Positions 12,235 to 21,868 of a DNA stretch of 34,771 bases are shown piece after piece. Both the position numbers and the translations under genes were made by a program. Within the stretch, counting starts at the first letter, position 1; every line of letters starts with the position of its first letter. This DNA is from an uncultured Candidatus Saccharibacteria bacterium (GTDB taxonomy: Bacteria > Patescibacteriota > Saccharimonadia > Saccharimonadales > Saccharimonadaceae), in contig CAMYWN010000005.1 of NCBI GenBank assembly GCA_947302765.1, forward strand, positions 1 through 34,771. Direction: 5' to 3'. The notes beneath the pieces were generated by a model. It was not told the DNA's origin. It saw only the letters and a program-made list of their open reading frames with translations, and did no database searches.

Positions 12235-13677
12235 TCATTCTCCTTCTTTAACGGTATATAAATATATTATATCAGAGTTATCTTTTTTCGGCGAGGTGAT
12301 AATGCGCGAAAGAGTATAATTACCCAATGGTTGCTCGGCGCCAAGAACGGCTAACCGTTCGGTCTCTAATACTTCCGGCGTAGATTCCACTACCCTTAAG
12401 TCTGTACTGTGTTCTAATATCTTATAGAACTGATAATTCTCTTTTACTACAAGTGTTTGATTGTCTAGATTGTGTTTTATGACATCGATCGTGTCGCTAA
12501 ATTCATTCGCAACGTTAGGATTGTATCTATAACCATAGATGTAGTGAATTAGTTGAGGAATAATCATAAATCCAAATAACAAGGTCAATGGAAAAAGCGC
12601 AGAAATTCTTGCGTATGGATTCTCGGGAAACAAGCCGTACCATTTAAGTAAAATATATTTCAGACCATGTGCTACTAAGATAGAAATAGGAAGAATCATG
12701 AAAATCACGGCGTACGAATTGAAGCCGGTAATGATGAGGCCAAACACGATAAGAATCGAAGCAATTGAATTTCTTGAAGCAAAGAATCCCTTCGTCGTTG
12801 AAAACAGCCCGATAAAGGCCAGAGAAAGAATAGGTAAACTAATAAGTGGCGAAAGAAACACGCTTTCGCTATTGCCGTGCCAAGAAAACAGCATTGATAG
12901 CCCACTAGAAACATTGCTTACGAAACTACCAATTTGAAAATCATTGGCAAAAAGTAACTCCATGATAGTGGCTGGGCGGTGTGCGATATTCAAACCAAGA
13001 AGTGCGAACCCGCCGATAATTAGAAGTATTACTGCCACCAAGGGTAACTTGGGTAGGTTCTTCAGAATAAATCTGAGGTGCGGTTGGAATAAGACAAAAA
13101 ACACGCAAAAAACGGCGAAATAAATCATATATGGCGTAAAAATGGATAATAGCATTGCAATAGAAAAAGCAAAGCAATACAAAGGTTTAGGACGATTCTC
13201 GCCCTGGATTTTTGAACCCAACCACAATAGAAATGTCGGCCAAAAAACTAGCATTATGAGAGGCGTACCAGAACCGGCTAAGAATAGAAAAGGGGTAGAT
13301 AGGACAATCAAACAAGAAGTAAGCAAAGAAACGTTAGATTTGAACCAGCGATTAAGTAATAGTATTAATAAAACGCCCAGTAACAACCCTACAAGTATGC
13401 TTGGTAGCTTAATGCTATAACTAGATAGGCCAAAAACACTAATCGAAAGCTTCTGTAGAATCCTATATGGTAAGTCGATCAAGTCGCCCTCCATCACCCC
13501 GGCCTTCCCAAGATAGAATGAATTAGTGGCTGCATCTATCTCGGAGGAGGACAAGTCTTTCTGTGCGAACAACGGCAAAGTAAAAAGTAGTGTTGTAAAA
13601 AAAACACCAAGAATAACATATCCGATTATAAATCGGTATTTATATAAGAAAAGATTAGAAATAATGAGCTTTTTCAC
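12235..13677 (-). CDS. GT39-like multi-pass membrane glycosyltransferase (start corrected to GTG, VKKLIISN)
   Basis: SSSEIDAATNSFYLGKAG near the N-terminus and multiple TM segments; the track's MCYNND start overlaps TATAAT. Confidence 0.65.
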   Translation of the reverse strand: MKKLIISNLFLYKYRFIIGYVILGVFFTTLLFTLPLFAQKDLSSSEIDAATNSFYLGKAGVMEGDLIDLPYRILQKLSISVFGLSSYSIKLPSILVGLLLGVLLILLLNRWFKSNVSLLTSCLIVLSTPFLFLAGSGTPLIMLVFWPTFLLWLGSKIQGENRPKPLYCFAFSIAMLLSIFTPYMIYFAVFCVFFVLFQPHLRFILKNLPKLPLVAVILLIIGGFALLGLNIAHRPATIMELLFANDFQIGSFVSNVSSGLSMLFSWHGNSESVFLSPLISLPILSLAFIGLFSTTKGFFASRNSIASILIVFGLIITGFNSYAVIFMILPISILVAHGLKYILLKWYGLFPENPYARISALFPLTLLFGFMIIPQLIHYIYGYRYNPNVANEFSDTIDVIKHNLDNQTLVVKENYQFYKILEHSTDLRVVESTPEVLETERLAVLGAEQPLGNYTLSRIITSPKKDNSDIIYLYTVKEGE

Positions 13678-13726
13678 ATCATTATTATAACACATATAAT
13701 AAGCATGTGCGGATTTATCTGAGAAG

Positions 13727-15094
13727 TTATTCTCTAGTTGTGTCTAAGGTCATGAACCTGAGTAGCTCCGGATGGAAGTACAACTCGATCTTGCCAACTG
13801 CACCATGTCTATGTTTTGCTATTAATAGCTCAGTAATATGGGTATCCTCGTAGCCTTCCTGGTTTTGCTTGTAATAATCTGGGCGGTGCAAAAACATCAC
13901 GAGGTCGGCGTCCTGCTCGATTGAGCCGGAATCGCGTAAATCCGACAATACCGGCCTCGGATCGTCCCTGCCCGTCACGTTACGAGAAAGCTGGGCTAGT
14001 GCTATTACAGGGATTGATAGCTCTCGAGCAAGAATCTTTAACCCACGAGATACTTCAGAGACTTCTTGGACGCGATTTCCGGCGTATTTATTTGAACCAG
14101 AGATTAATTGTAAATAGTCGACGATGACAATGCCGATATCATGATCGTGCATTGCGCGTCTTGCTTTGTTCCGAAGCTCCATAATCGTCATCGAGCTAGT
14201 AGAATCGATATAGATCGGTAGCTCATCCATATCAGCAAGAGCGTCACCGATCTTTTGGAATTCTTCGTCAGATAAATTTCCTGTCCGCATTTTCCAGTTA
14301 TCTACGCCAGAAACATCAGAAATCATTCTGTCGACAATTTCCCTGTCCGCCATCTCCATTGAGAAAAATAGCACGCCTTTTTTATTGATATTAGCAATAT
14401 TGTAAGCTAAGTTTTGCGCGAAGGTAGTTTTACCCATTGCAGGACGGGCGCCGATAATCACCAAGTCGCCTTTCTGGAATCCAGCTGTCTTTTTGTCTAA
14501 ATCGCGGAATCCAGTCTTTAGGCCACGTAGGGCTCCTTTGTTTTTATGAAGTTCCTCGAGCCGATCAAAAGCATCCACGAGCAAGTCTGCCATAGCTACA
14601 TAATCACTCTTGACTATTTTGTCGGAGACCTCAAATAATTCTCTCTCAGCGTTACCGATTAGTTCAGTAGTATTGACGTCCTCTTCGTATGCACTTTCGG
14701 CAATTTGGGTACCAGCCGAGATTAGCCGGCGACGCACGGAATTCCGTTCGATTATTTCGGCGTACGCCTTGGCGTGGGATGCTACTGGAACAAAATTTGA
14801 GAGTTCGGCCAGGTAGGAGGCTTTGCCGATGTCGTTTAACTTCTTTTGGGTTTTTAATTCGGAGGTTAAGGTTAGTAAATCTACTGGCTTATGGTGATCG
14901 TAAAGGTCCAGCATTGCCTGAAAAATGATCTTATGCCGTTCGTCGTAAAAATCCCGCGGGCGTACGATTGTCAGTACTTCGGGAAGAACGTCGTTATTGA
15001 TAATAATAGCCCCAAGCAGCGACTGTTCTGCCACCAAATCCTGCGGCATAATCCGTCCAGATGTATTCTTAGAATGGGTTGTTTCCTGCATCAC
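13727..15094 (-). CDS. dnaB: Replicative DNA helicase
   Basis: GARPAMGKTTFAQNLA, LFFSMEM, IVIVDYLQLI, SDLRDSGSIEQDADLVMFLHR. Confidence 0.96.
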   Translation of the reverse strand: MMQETTHSKNTSGRIMPQDLVAEQSLLGAIIINNDVLPEVLTIVRPRDFYDERHKIIFQAMLDLYDHHKPVDLLTLTSELKTQKKLNDIGKASYLAELSNFVPVASHAKAYAEIIERNSVRRRLISAGTQIAESAYEEDVNTTELIGNAERELFEVSDKIVKSDYVAMADLLVDAFDRLEELHKNKGALRGLKTGFRDLDKKTAGFQKGDLVIIGARPAMGKTTFAQNLAYNIANINKKGVLFFSMEMADREIVDRMISDVSGVDNWKMRTGNLSDEEFQKIGDALADMDELPIYIDSTSSMTIMELRNKARRAMHDHDIGIVIVDYLQLISGSNKYAGNRVQEVSEVSRGLKILARELSIPVIALAQLSRNVTGRDDPRPVLSDLRDSGSIEQDADLVMFLHRPDYYKQNQEGYEDTHITELLIAKHRHGAVGKIELYFHPELLRFMTLDTTRE

Positions 15095-16628
15095 TAATTA
15101 CCTCCCCGCCCATTATATCGGACAGCTGTGTTAATGTTTGATCTTGCGCCTGGTTTTCAGGACGCTGATCTTCGCTCGCAATAACTATGTCGCAATTAGG
15201 CCCCAATGCTTCGGTCAGAACTCTTAGATTGTTTTCCCTGGTAAGAATGTTTTTAATAATCCGCCTCATCGGGTAAATTGTGAGTTTATTTTCAAAAAAA
15301 ACGTATTTTGTCTTAGCGAGCTGGGTGTAAATTGAGTCACTTAAGTGCTTGACTTTTTCAAGGTATGAGACCCAGTCAAAGTTTTCGGTCGTAGGGTTTT
15401 GATACTTAGCTTTGCTACTCGTCTCGACCGTAGAGGACGGATTGATGGTATCGCCGGTTTTTGGCATATTGATATTGGGGCTACTCGTAGTTTTTTCTGC
15501 GACGCCTTCAACACTACTACTTTTCGATGGAGCATCTTCAGTTTTATTGTTTTTTCTAATTGAGGCAGAGACCGCAGCGGCTCTAATTGGAGTAGAGACC
15601 GCAGCGGCTCTAATTGGAGTAGAGACCGCAGCGGCTCTAATTGGAGTAGAGACCGCAGCAACTCGTTGCGCTGCTGGCTCGGAGATAGTGTGATTTGTCG
15701 CCACACCAGTCGGCTGTAGAGCTACAAGCAATCTAGCCTCGGCATACGGGGCCTTAACGTCTAGAAGACGAGGCAGCAAGGTCATAAACTCCGTTTTTGG
15801 ATTGGCTAAAATTGTAGAGATGAGTTCAGCTGTAACCGTCTCTGCTTTGATTCCTCCAAGCAATAATTCGTTAAAGAGATTATTCATCGATACGGCATCG
15901 TTGTTAAGGTAAGAGTCCAAGAGCGAAGCGATAATCTCCTCGTCTGGGAGCCCCAGCGCACTAATAATCATTTCTTTTGTGATAGTTTTGTCAGATATTG
16001 CGCTGATTTGATCAAGCAAAGAAAGCGAATCACGAAACGACCCACCGCCTTTTTTTACAACAACACCGAGCGCGTCATCGTCAATATCTATTTTTTCTTG
16101 CCTTGCGACGTTTTTTAGGTAAGAAAACATAGTTTTTTGATCGGCCAATTTAAAACTATAAGATTGCGCTCTAGACGTAATCGTTACAGGGACTTTATGA
16201 GCGTCAGTTGTTGCCATAATAAAGATAACATGGGCCGGCGGCTCTTCAAGTATCTTAAGAAGCGCATTAAAGGCTTCTTTGGTTAGCATATGGACTTCAT
16301 CGATAATATAGATCTTGTACTTGCCGTTAGTTGGAGCAATCATAGCCTTATCGCGCAGCTCCCGGATGTTATCGATGCCACGATTAGACGCACCATCGAT
16401 TTCAATAATATCAACGTAGTTATCCTCTAGTTGATAATCAAAGCCATTAACCGCATGAGCTAAAATTCTAGCGACACTCGTTTTGCCACAACCTCTTGGC
16501 CCAATCAGTAGATAAGCATGATTAATCTTTCCATTCTTTAACGCATTAATTAATGGCTTTGTCACCTGTTCCTGTCCAACAACGTCCTCCAATTTGATAG
16601 GACGATACCTCCTATATAGACTCTTCAT
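15069..16628 (-). CDS. dnaX: DNA polymerase III gamma/tau subunit lacking the Cys4 zinc module
   Basis: LLIGPRGCGKTSVARILAHA, IYIIDEVHMLTKEAFNALLKILEEPP; TATAAT-N6-ATG. Confidence 0.95.
   Translation of the reverse strand: MKSLYRRYRPIKLEDVVGQEQVTKPLINALKNGKINHAYLLIGPRGCGKTSVARILAHAVNGFDYQLEDNYVDIIEIDGASNRGIDNIRELRDKAMIAPTNGKYKIYIIDEVHMLTKEAFNALLKILEEPPAHVIFIMATTDAHKVPVTITSRAQSYSFKLADQKTMFSYLKNVARQEKIDIDDDALGVVVKKGGGSFRDSLSLLDQISAISDKTITKEMIISALGLPDEEIIASLLDSYLNNDAVSMNNLFNELLLGGIKAETVTAELISTILANPKTEFMTLLPRLLDVKAPYAEARLLVALQPTGVATNHTISEPAAQRVAAVSTPIRAAAVSTPIRAAAVSTPIRAAAVSASIRKNNKTEDAPSKSSSVEGVAEKTTSSPNINMPKTGDTINPSSTVETSSKAKYQNPTTENFDWVSYLEKVKHLSDSIYTQLAKTKYVFFENKLTIYPMRRIIKNILTRENNLRVLTEALGPNCDIVIASEDQRPENQAQDQTLTQLSDIMGGEVISDAGNNPF
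15559..15666 (-). repeat. 27-bp tandem repeat, ~4 copies, encoding RAAAVSTPI-type 9-aa repeats in the DnaX linker
   Basis: ATTGGAGTAGAGACCGCAGCGGCTCTA repeated in tandem with near-identical copies. Confidence 0.95.
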
Positions 16629-16706
16629 ACTTCAATTATAACACGAATTTCAAACCAGTATCGACGGTAACCAGAAACCAACAATTGGTTGCGTCAGTGA
16701 TTAAGA

Positions 16707-17228
16707 CTATAAAGCGGCTTCAACGGCAGCCCAGGTCGCATCATCATTATTGGCAGGAATTACTACAGACACCTGTGAACCATCGCGTAGATGGAAGTAA
16801 GTAACTGACGCATAAAGTATCTGATATTCTTTTCCAGCTACCTCAACAAAATATTTGTCATCATGATGTGTTAAAGTCCCGATGACCGTCCTACGTTCAA
16901 CTGGGCCAATCTGCTTATAGAGGAATTTACCATCTTCTGTAATCGTCAGCTTCATAATATCACCTTCAACCAGCTTAGACTTCGAAGCATAGTTTGCCGG
17001 TACAGGATAATTCTTGCCATCGGGGCCAATCATGATTTGCCCATCGAAGATACCCTCAATAATCTTCCCTTCTGGGCCAGTTACAATAGTCTCTCTTGGT
17101 GCTGAGATCGTTTCTCCGTCACCCAAAATCGAAACCAAGAGCTCCTTTGCAGCGGAAACATTAGTCTCAGCCTCGCTCAGGAGACTTCTTAAACGTTTTA
17201 TTTGTTTTTCTGGTATTTCAGACATCAC
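16707..17228 (-). CDS. Conserved-looking hypothetical protein
   Basis: Long ORF with well-structured composition; no family recognised. Confidence 0.6.
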   Translation of the reverse strand: MMSEIPEKQIKRLRSLLSEAETNVSAAKELLVSILGDGETISAPRETIVTGPEGKIIEGIFDGQIMIGPDGKNYPVPANYASKSKLVEGDIMKLTITEDGKFLYKQIGPVERRTVIGTLTHHDDKYFVEVAGKEYQILYASVTYFHLRDGSQVSVVIPANNDDATWAAVEAAL

Positions 17229-17378
17229 CTCGCATTCCTGTCTAAATATAGTATTATTATTATATTATACCGTAAAGGCCACAAAGTCAAGAATTAATTC
17301 TCAAAGTTTTCCACCAGCATAACAGTAGTGACTTTAAAAACGTTGTAAAAATTACATAAAAGACATAAGTGGATTAAA

Positions 17379-18434
17379 CTATTCGGCGTGCCATACGCCA
17401 GTATGCTTTTTGCCGTCAATCAAAATAGTTGGGATACCCTTTGCGTTTAATTGGTTTTCGATGATATATTTATTTTGGTTCATTTCCTGAGTAATACTAT
17501 CAAGCTTAACGCTATTCTCGATCTCCCCAACCTCCTCGTCGCTCAAACCATACTCCTTCAGCCACGATTTGAGCTTATTTGCCGCTTCCTCAGCACTGTA
17601 ATCTTCATTGAATCGACTTTGATAAGGAATCTGGTCCGCGTTTACTTTGGTGAAAATATTGTCTAGCAAATACAGTGCAGCATCGGACTCTACTAGTCGA
17701 GTGGCTAACATATACCTTACGACAATCTCGGAGTTTTTAAATCTATAGCTTCCATCGGGGTTCTGGATTGCGAATGGCACTAATCTTACGTTGTAATTGT
17801 CGAAGAAGCCAGCTTCTTTTTGATTGCGATAGGATGCCATGCAGGCCGAACATCCAGGATCAAAAATATCAACGACAGTCGAAAGCCCATCGGTTGGCCG
17901 ACCACCCATTTCGATGTAGCTAAAGTCGTAATCACCGGCATTATAGGTCTTAAACTTATCAGGTATCGCTTCGAAGATTTCGCCCCACTCAGTAAACCAG
18001 CGCCCGGTCGCTTCAAAGATATTGGCGGGTTCAGCTTCGTCAATCGAACAACCAATCTCGGGGTTCAAAGAACACTCTGATGGTTTTGTCACGTTGCACG
18101 AACCAAGTACCCATAGCGCAAGCAACGATTTCACCGCAGTCAAAATTGCCCAAGTAGTCACAGCGACTATAATGACGGAAACGACCTCGATCAAAATAGA
18201 GAGCGGTTTGACCATTTTTGGGTGCTTTATGATGATTTTAGATAATAGACTGTTTTTTACGTCGTCTTTAAATCCAGTTTCACACTTCTGCAAGCGAACC
18301 TTTTTCCATAAGCAGCCCCAAGCCTTTTTTAAGGCCTTAAGATAAGCCTTCCCGATTTTTGGTTTAAAAATTGATATCCCGGCCACAAAGACCCCGATAA
18401 CAGCAAGAATAATAAAAGCAGCAATACACACCAT
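17379..18434 (-). CDS. Membrane-anchored thioredoxin-fold (DsbA/vitamin K epoxide reductase-associated type) protein
   Basis: N-terminal TM segments; DIFDPGCSACMASYRNQ (CxxC) and GIPTILIDGKKHTGVW. Confidence 0.6.
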   Translation of the reverse strand: MVCIAAFIILAVIGVFVAGISIFKPKIGKAYLKALKKAWGCLWKKVRLQKCETGFKDDVKNSLLSKIIIKHPKMVKPLSILIEVVSVIIVAVTTWAILTAVKSLLALWVLGSCNVTKPSECSLNPEIGCSIDEAEPANIFEATGRWFTEWGEIFEAIPDKFKTYNAGDYDFSYIEMGGRPTDGLSTVVDIFDPGCSACMASYRNQKEAGFFDNYNVRLVPFAIQNPDGSYRFKNSEIVVRYMLATRLVESDAALYLLDNIFTKVNADQIPYQSRFNEDYSAEEAANKLKSWLKEYGLSDEEVGEIENSVKLDSITQEMNQNKYIIENQLNAKGIPTILIDGKKHTGVWHAE

Positions 18435-18547
18435 AACTTAACCTATCTTAGCACAAGACGTTTGGAAAATAAAGCAAATTAAATCCCAAAATTAAGATTG
18501 TTTACTAAAATACAGTATAACTAAGCATTAAGAAAGAGAGAATTGGC

Positions 18548-19708
18548 TTAAATTACCTTCCTCATGACCCGCTTAACCTTTTCGATGTCCGAACTTCGGT
18601 TGTGAAGTCCAAGCGAAAAACGGACAAGTGGTGGCAATCCTAAGACGTGGTCAAGATAATAGTGTACACAGAAATAGCCAGTCCTAGACATAATATTCTC
18701 TCGAGACAAAGCCGCACCAAGCAGATGGGAGTCTAGTCCGTCAACATAAAATGAAATCGTGTAATTTGGCTCCGTATTCAAAAGATGAACTTTGTCAGAA
18801 TCAGCCAAGAAATCATACAGATCCTCGTAGTTTTGCCGAAAAGCGCTCCAGTTTGCCTTGGGAACCTTCATTATCCATTTTAGCGCGGCGCCAAGCCCAA
18901 TTATTTCGCCCCACGCCTGTAGGCCAGATTCAAACCTGGTATAACGATGTTCCTTGTTCTCGGAAGAAAGCGCGTAAGAAGTTTCCGATACGTCATCAAC
19001 CATGCCGCCACCCAAGAATAAAGGCCGAAGATGTTTATCTAAGTCATCTCGCCAGACAATAACGCCGAGCGAAGGTGCGTATAGCTTGTGAGCGGAAAAA
19101 CAAATTGCGTCTGGCTCTACGCCGTGCAAGATGTCGACTGAGTGAGCCATGGCCTGCGCTGCATCTATAATAACAATCCCGTCAGATTTATGCACTTTCT
19201 TAATCAGCTCTTTAATATTTAACAACCTCCTGCCGTCGATATTCGATGCGCAATTAACCACAACGACGGCTTTAGTGAAATCGTACTGGTCGATATTAAT
19301 TGAACCATCATCGTGTCGTTTCATCACTTCACGGGGCAGCCCAGTTCTCTGAGAAAAAGCCATTGACGCCAAAAACGGCGAATTGTGCTCAATCTCGCTC
19401 GTCATAATTTTACTGAAATGCTCCGGGTTGATTTGGGATAGTATTAAATTGATGCCGTAAGTCGTGTTAAGGGTAAAAGACACCGTGTACTTCTTTGCTC
19501 TAAGTCCAAGATACTTTAAGACTAATTCCCTAGTCTCTTCAACTTTTTCGTCGGTGACCACACCCCATTTGTATTTGACGCGTTCGCCACAAGAATTATG
19601 CTCCTCGTAGTATTTATTTATGGCATCAATCACCGGACGCGGTCTTAAACTTTGACACGCCGTATCTAAATATACCTCACCCTCACCTAAATAATCAAAA
19701 TCTTTCAT
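18548..19708 (-). CDS. Class V aminotransferase / SufS-like cysteine desulfurase (start MKDFDYLGEGEVYLDTA)
   Basis: YLDTACQSLRP, IDAAQAMAHSVDI, CFSAHKLYAPSLGV, RTGYFC. Confidence 0.85.
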   Translation of the reverse strand: MKDFDYLGEGEVYLDTACQSLRPRPVIDAINKYYEEHNSCGERVKYKWGVVTDEKVEETRELVLKYLGLRAKKYTVSFTLNTTYGINLILSQINPEHFSKIMTSEIEHNSPFLASMAFSQRTGLPREVMKRHDDGSINIDQYDFTKAVVVVNCASNIDGRRLLNIKELIKKVHKSDGIVIIDAAQAMAHSVDILHGVEPDAICFSAHKLYAPSLGVIVWRDDLDKHLRPLFLGGGMVDDVSETSYALSSENKEHRYTRFESGLQAWGEIIGLGAALKWIMKVPKANWSAFRQNYEDLYDFLADSDKVHLLNTEPNYTISFYVDGLDSHLLGAALSRENIMSRTGYFCVHYYLDHVLGLPPLVRFSLGLHNRSSDIEKVKRVMRKVI

Positions 19709-19814
19709 AATAACGATTTTACCACAAAAAATAGAACCTAGCTTTAATAAGCGAAACCGCATATAAAACCAGGCTCTATTTATAAATAGTGTACAATTAG
19801 CTAACTTTGATTAT

Positions 19815-20198
19815 TTAGGCAAGCTCTACGGTAGCACCAGCTTCTTCGAGTGCTTTCTTCATAGCTTCAGCGTCGTCTTTGGCGACCTTTTCCTTAACAG
19901 TAGCAGGAGCGCCATCTACGATAGCCTTAGCCTCGCCGAGACCAAGTCCGGTAGCTTCTTTTACAGCCTTGATGACTGCAATCTTCTGAGAGCCAGCGTC
20001 CTTCAAAACGACGTCGTACTCAGACTTGCCTTCGTCAGCAGCAGCTTCGCCACCAGCGGCAGGTCCAGCAGCTACAGCTACAGCCGCAGCGGCAGGCTCG
20101 ATGCCGTATTCGTCCTTCAGGACGTTCTTTAATTCGTTTACTTCGAGAACAGTTAATTTAACTAGTTCTTCGGCTAATTTCTTAATATCAGTAGCCAT
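19815..20198 (-). CDS. rplL: 50S ribosomal protein L7/L12
   Basis: [10 protein letters not shown] hinge, [50 protein letters not shown]. Confidence 0.97.
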   Translation of the reverse strand: MATDIKKLAEELVKLTVLEVNELKNVLKDEYGIEPAAAAVAVAAGPAAGGEAAADEGKSEYDVVLKDAGSQKIAVIKAVKEATGLGLGEAKAIVDGAPATVKEKVAKDDAEAMKKALEEAGATVELA

Positions 20199-20316
20199 AT
20201 GAATTCTCCTTCGGAGTGGGGGCATATTTCTTCCCTAACCTCTCCTTTGATTATGATTTCGAAAACAGGCGCATGTCCTGATTTTCAAAATCGATTAATA
20301 ATTAATTAAAAAGTTG

Positions 20317-20838
20317 CTAATTTGCGTGTGCCTCAAGTCCAGACAGAATACCGGGTAACCCGCCAGAAAGGCCGGAAATCGAATCCGTAACCGGCGAAAG
20401 TAGTTGAGCCACCACTTGAGCGATGAGCTCGTTCTTGCTCGGCATAGCGGCAAGAGCTTTCACCTCGTCTTCTGAAAGAGCGTTACCTGCATCACCAAAA
20501 CCTCCAGCGAGGTTAAGAGCAGCGTGCTTCTTTGCAAATTCCGCTAGAACTTTCGCAGGTGCAATTTCGTCGTCATCAGAGATAGCGTAAAGCAACTGAC
20601 CAGTTAGGCCGGTAGTATCGGTATCTTTGTAGACGGCGATTTGTCCCATCGCTACGCGCACCAAGCGGTTCTTCACCACCTTGATTTTGACATTGGCTTC
20701 GCGAGCCGCTTTTCTCAACTCTTGGAGCTCAGCCACGGTCAGGCCTTGGTATTTGGCGTAAACTGTTGATTTTGCATTTGTCAAAAGTTCGGTCAAATCA
20801 GCAACCAATGTGTTCTTTTTATCCTTACTAATTGCCAT
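20317..20838 (-). CDS. rplJ: 50S ribosomal protein L10 (start MAISKDKK)
   Basis: AKYQGLTVAELQELRKAAREANVKIKVVKNRLVRVA; SD AAGGA. Confidence 0.95.
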   Translation of the reverse strand: MAISKDKKNTLVADLTELLTNAKSTVYAKYQGLTVAELQELRKAAREANVKIKVVKNRLVRVAMGQIAVYKDTDTTGLTGQLLYAISDDDEIAPAKVLAEFAKKHAALNLAGGFGDAGNALSEDEVKALAAMPSKNELIAQVVAQLLSPVTDSISGLSGGLPGILSGLEAHAN

Positions 20839-20954
20839 AAAAAGTTCCTTGGTTATTAAAATATTTTGTTGCGATTGTAGAATCAATGTGTACAGGGTAC
20901 GAGATTTTACAAAATCACAAATAAAGTTAGCTAATTGTTAAATAGCGTCACCAA

Positions 20955-21022
20955 ATAAATTTCTAAGAATTTCCTCGGCGACCTAATTAAGGATTACTCC
21001 CGTCGCTGTCTTTGGTAACTAC
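20955..21022 (-). promoter_or_regulatory. Ribosomal protein L10 leader (cis-regulatory RNA)
   Basis: ACCAAAGACAGCGACGGGAG…TTAAT…GGTCGCCGAGGAAA resembles the L10-leader kink-turn/stem consensus; TATAAT just upstream; precedes rplJ. Confidence 0.75.
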
Positions 21023-21094
21023 TCTAATTATATCACGAATCGCCCAAAAACACAATAGCACGACCTCGTTTTACGCTTACTCCTGGAGACTAAT

Positions 21095-21640
21095 CTACAT
21101 TATGTGCTTTGTAGTCGAGAACTGGAACAGAGCTCCTATCAGAGCAAAGACTCCAATAGCTGGGAAATAGTATATTTCCTTGCTAATTTGTGGGAACAGC
21201 ACTAATAACGCGATAGTTAGTGCATAAGCCCCGGCAAGTGCTGTCGCTATAATTGTGGCTGGCTTCATCAGTGTTACGGCGGCTCCCGCGGCGATGACGC
21301 CGATAACGCCGGCGATTGCTAAGGTAGCAATATCGGTGCCGAAATAATTTATGGCCAGCACCATCACGAGGACAAAACAAATTCCCCCTACACACAGCTT
21401 CTCGATCGAAAATCCCATCAGCGCCAGTAATAGCCCGCCACAAATTGGTATGAGATTTTGCCAAAGAGGCTGTCCGGCAATTTGTGGCACCAAATTATTA
21501 ATAGTTGGCATTAAAAACGTAGTTAGATTAAACCCAAGCAAGAACCAAATCAAGAAAAAAGCTACCTTCTTAACTCGATAGCCAAAAAACAGTAGTGCTA
21601 ACCCGATGGCAATCATTAAAATTAGCTCATATGTTTCCAT
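21095..21640 (-). CDS. Multi-pass membrane protein (DUF4203/TMEM198-like layout)
   Basis: Repeated hydrophobic helices; no specific motif. Confidence 0.55.
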   Translation of the reverse strand: METYELILMIAIGLALLFFGYRVKKVAFFLIWFLLGFNLTTFLMPTINNLVPQIAGQPLWQNLIPICGGLLLALMGFSIEKLCVGGICFVLVMVLAINYFGTDIATLAIAGVIGVIAAGAAVTLMKPATIIATALAGAYALTIALLVLFPQISKEIYYFPAIGVFALIGALFQFSTTKHIM

Positions 21641-21699
21641 ATGAGCTAATTGTATCAGTCTTAGAACCGCTTGTAAACATTTTGTAATTAGATACTCGT

Positions 21700-21746
21700 G
21701 GGCGGGTGACGCCGCCGGGGGAAGTATGCGGCGACAGGACCCGCCC
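21700..21746. repeat. Palindromic element family A, short form (47 bp)
   Basis: GGGCGGGTGAC…CAGGACCCGCCC ends of family A with a different inner hairpin GCCGC…GCGGC. Confidence 0.88.
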
Positions 21747-21772
21747 AGAAAATAACTAATTTAGCTAGCCAT

Positions 21773-21858
21773 GGGCGGGTGACGGGTCTGGAGGGGTCCC
21801 CAAAAGATTTTGCATCAGCAAAATTTTTGGGGAGGAGAAGACCCGGCAGGACCCGCCC
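21773..21858. repeat. Palindromic element family A, copy 3 (86 bp, just downstream of rplA)
   Basis: Nearly identical to copy 1 except the loop tetranucleotide (ATCA vs GAGA). Confidence 0.95.
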
Positions 21859-21868
21859 AAGGTAAGAA

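Noticed and set aside
15559-15666. CRISPR-like array
   Set aside because: Direct tandem repeats without spacers, in frame within dnaX.
21773-21858. Interpreting copy 3 purely as the rplA terminator
   Set aside because: Same sequence occurs inside tgt, no clear U-run follows the hairpin, so a repeat element is the better description; a secondary effect on transcript ends is still possible.
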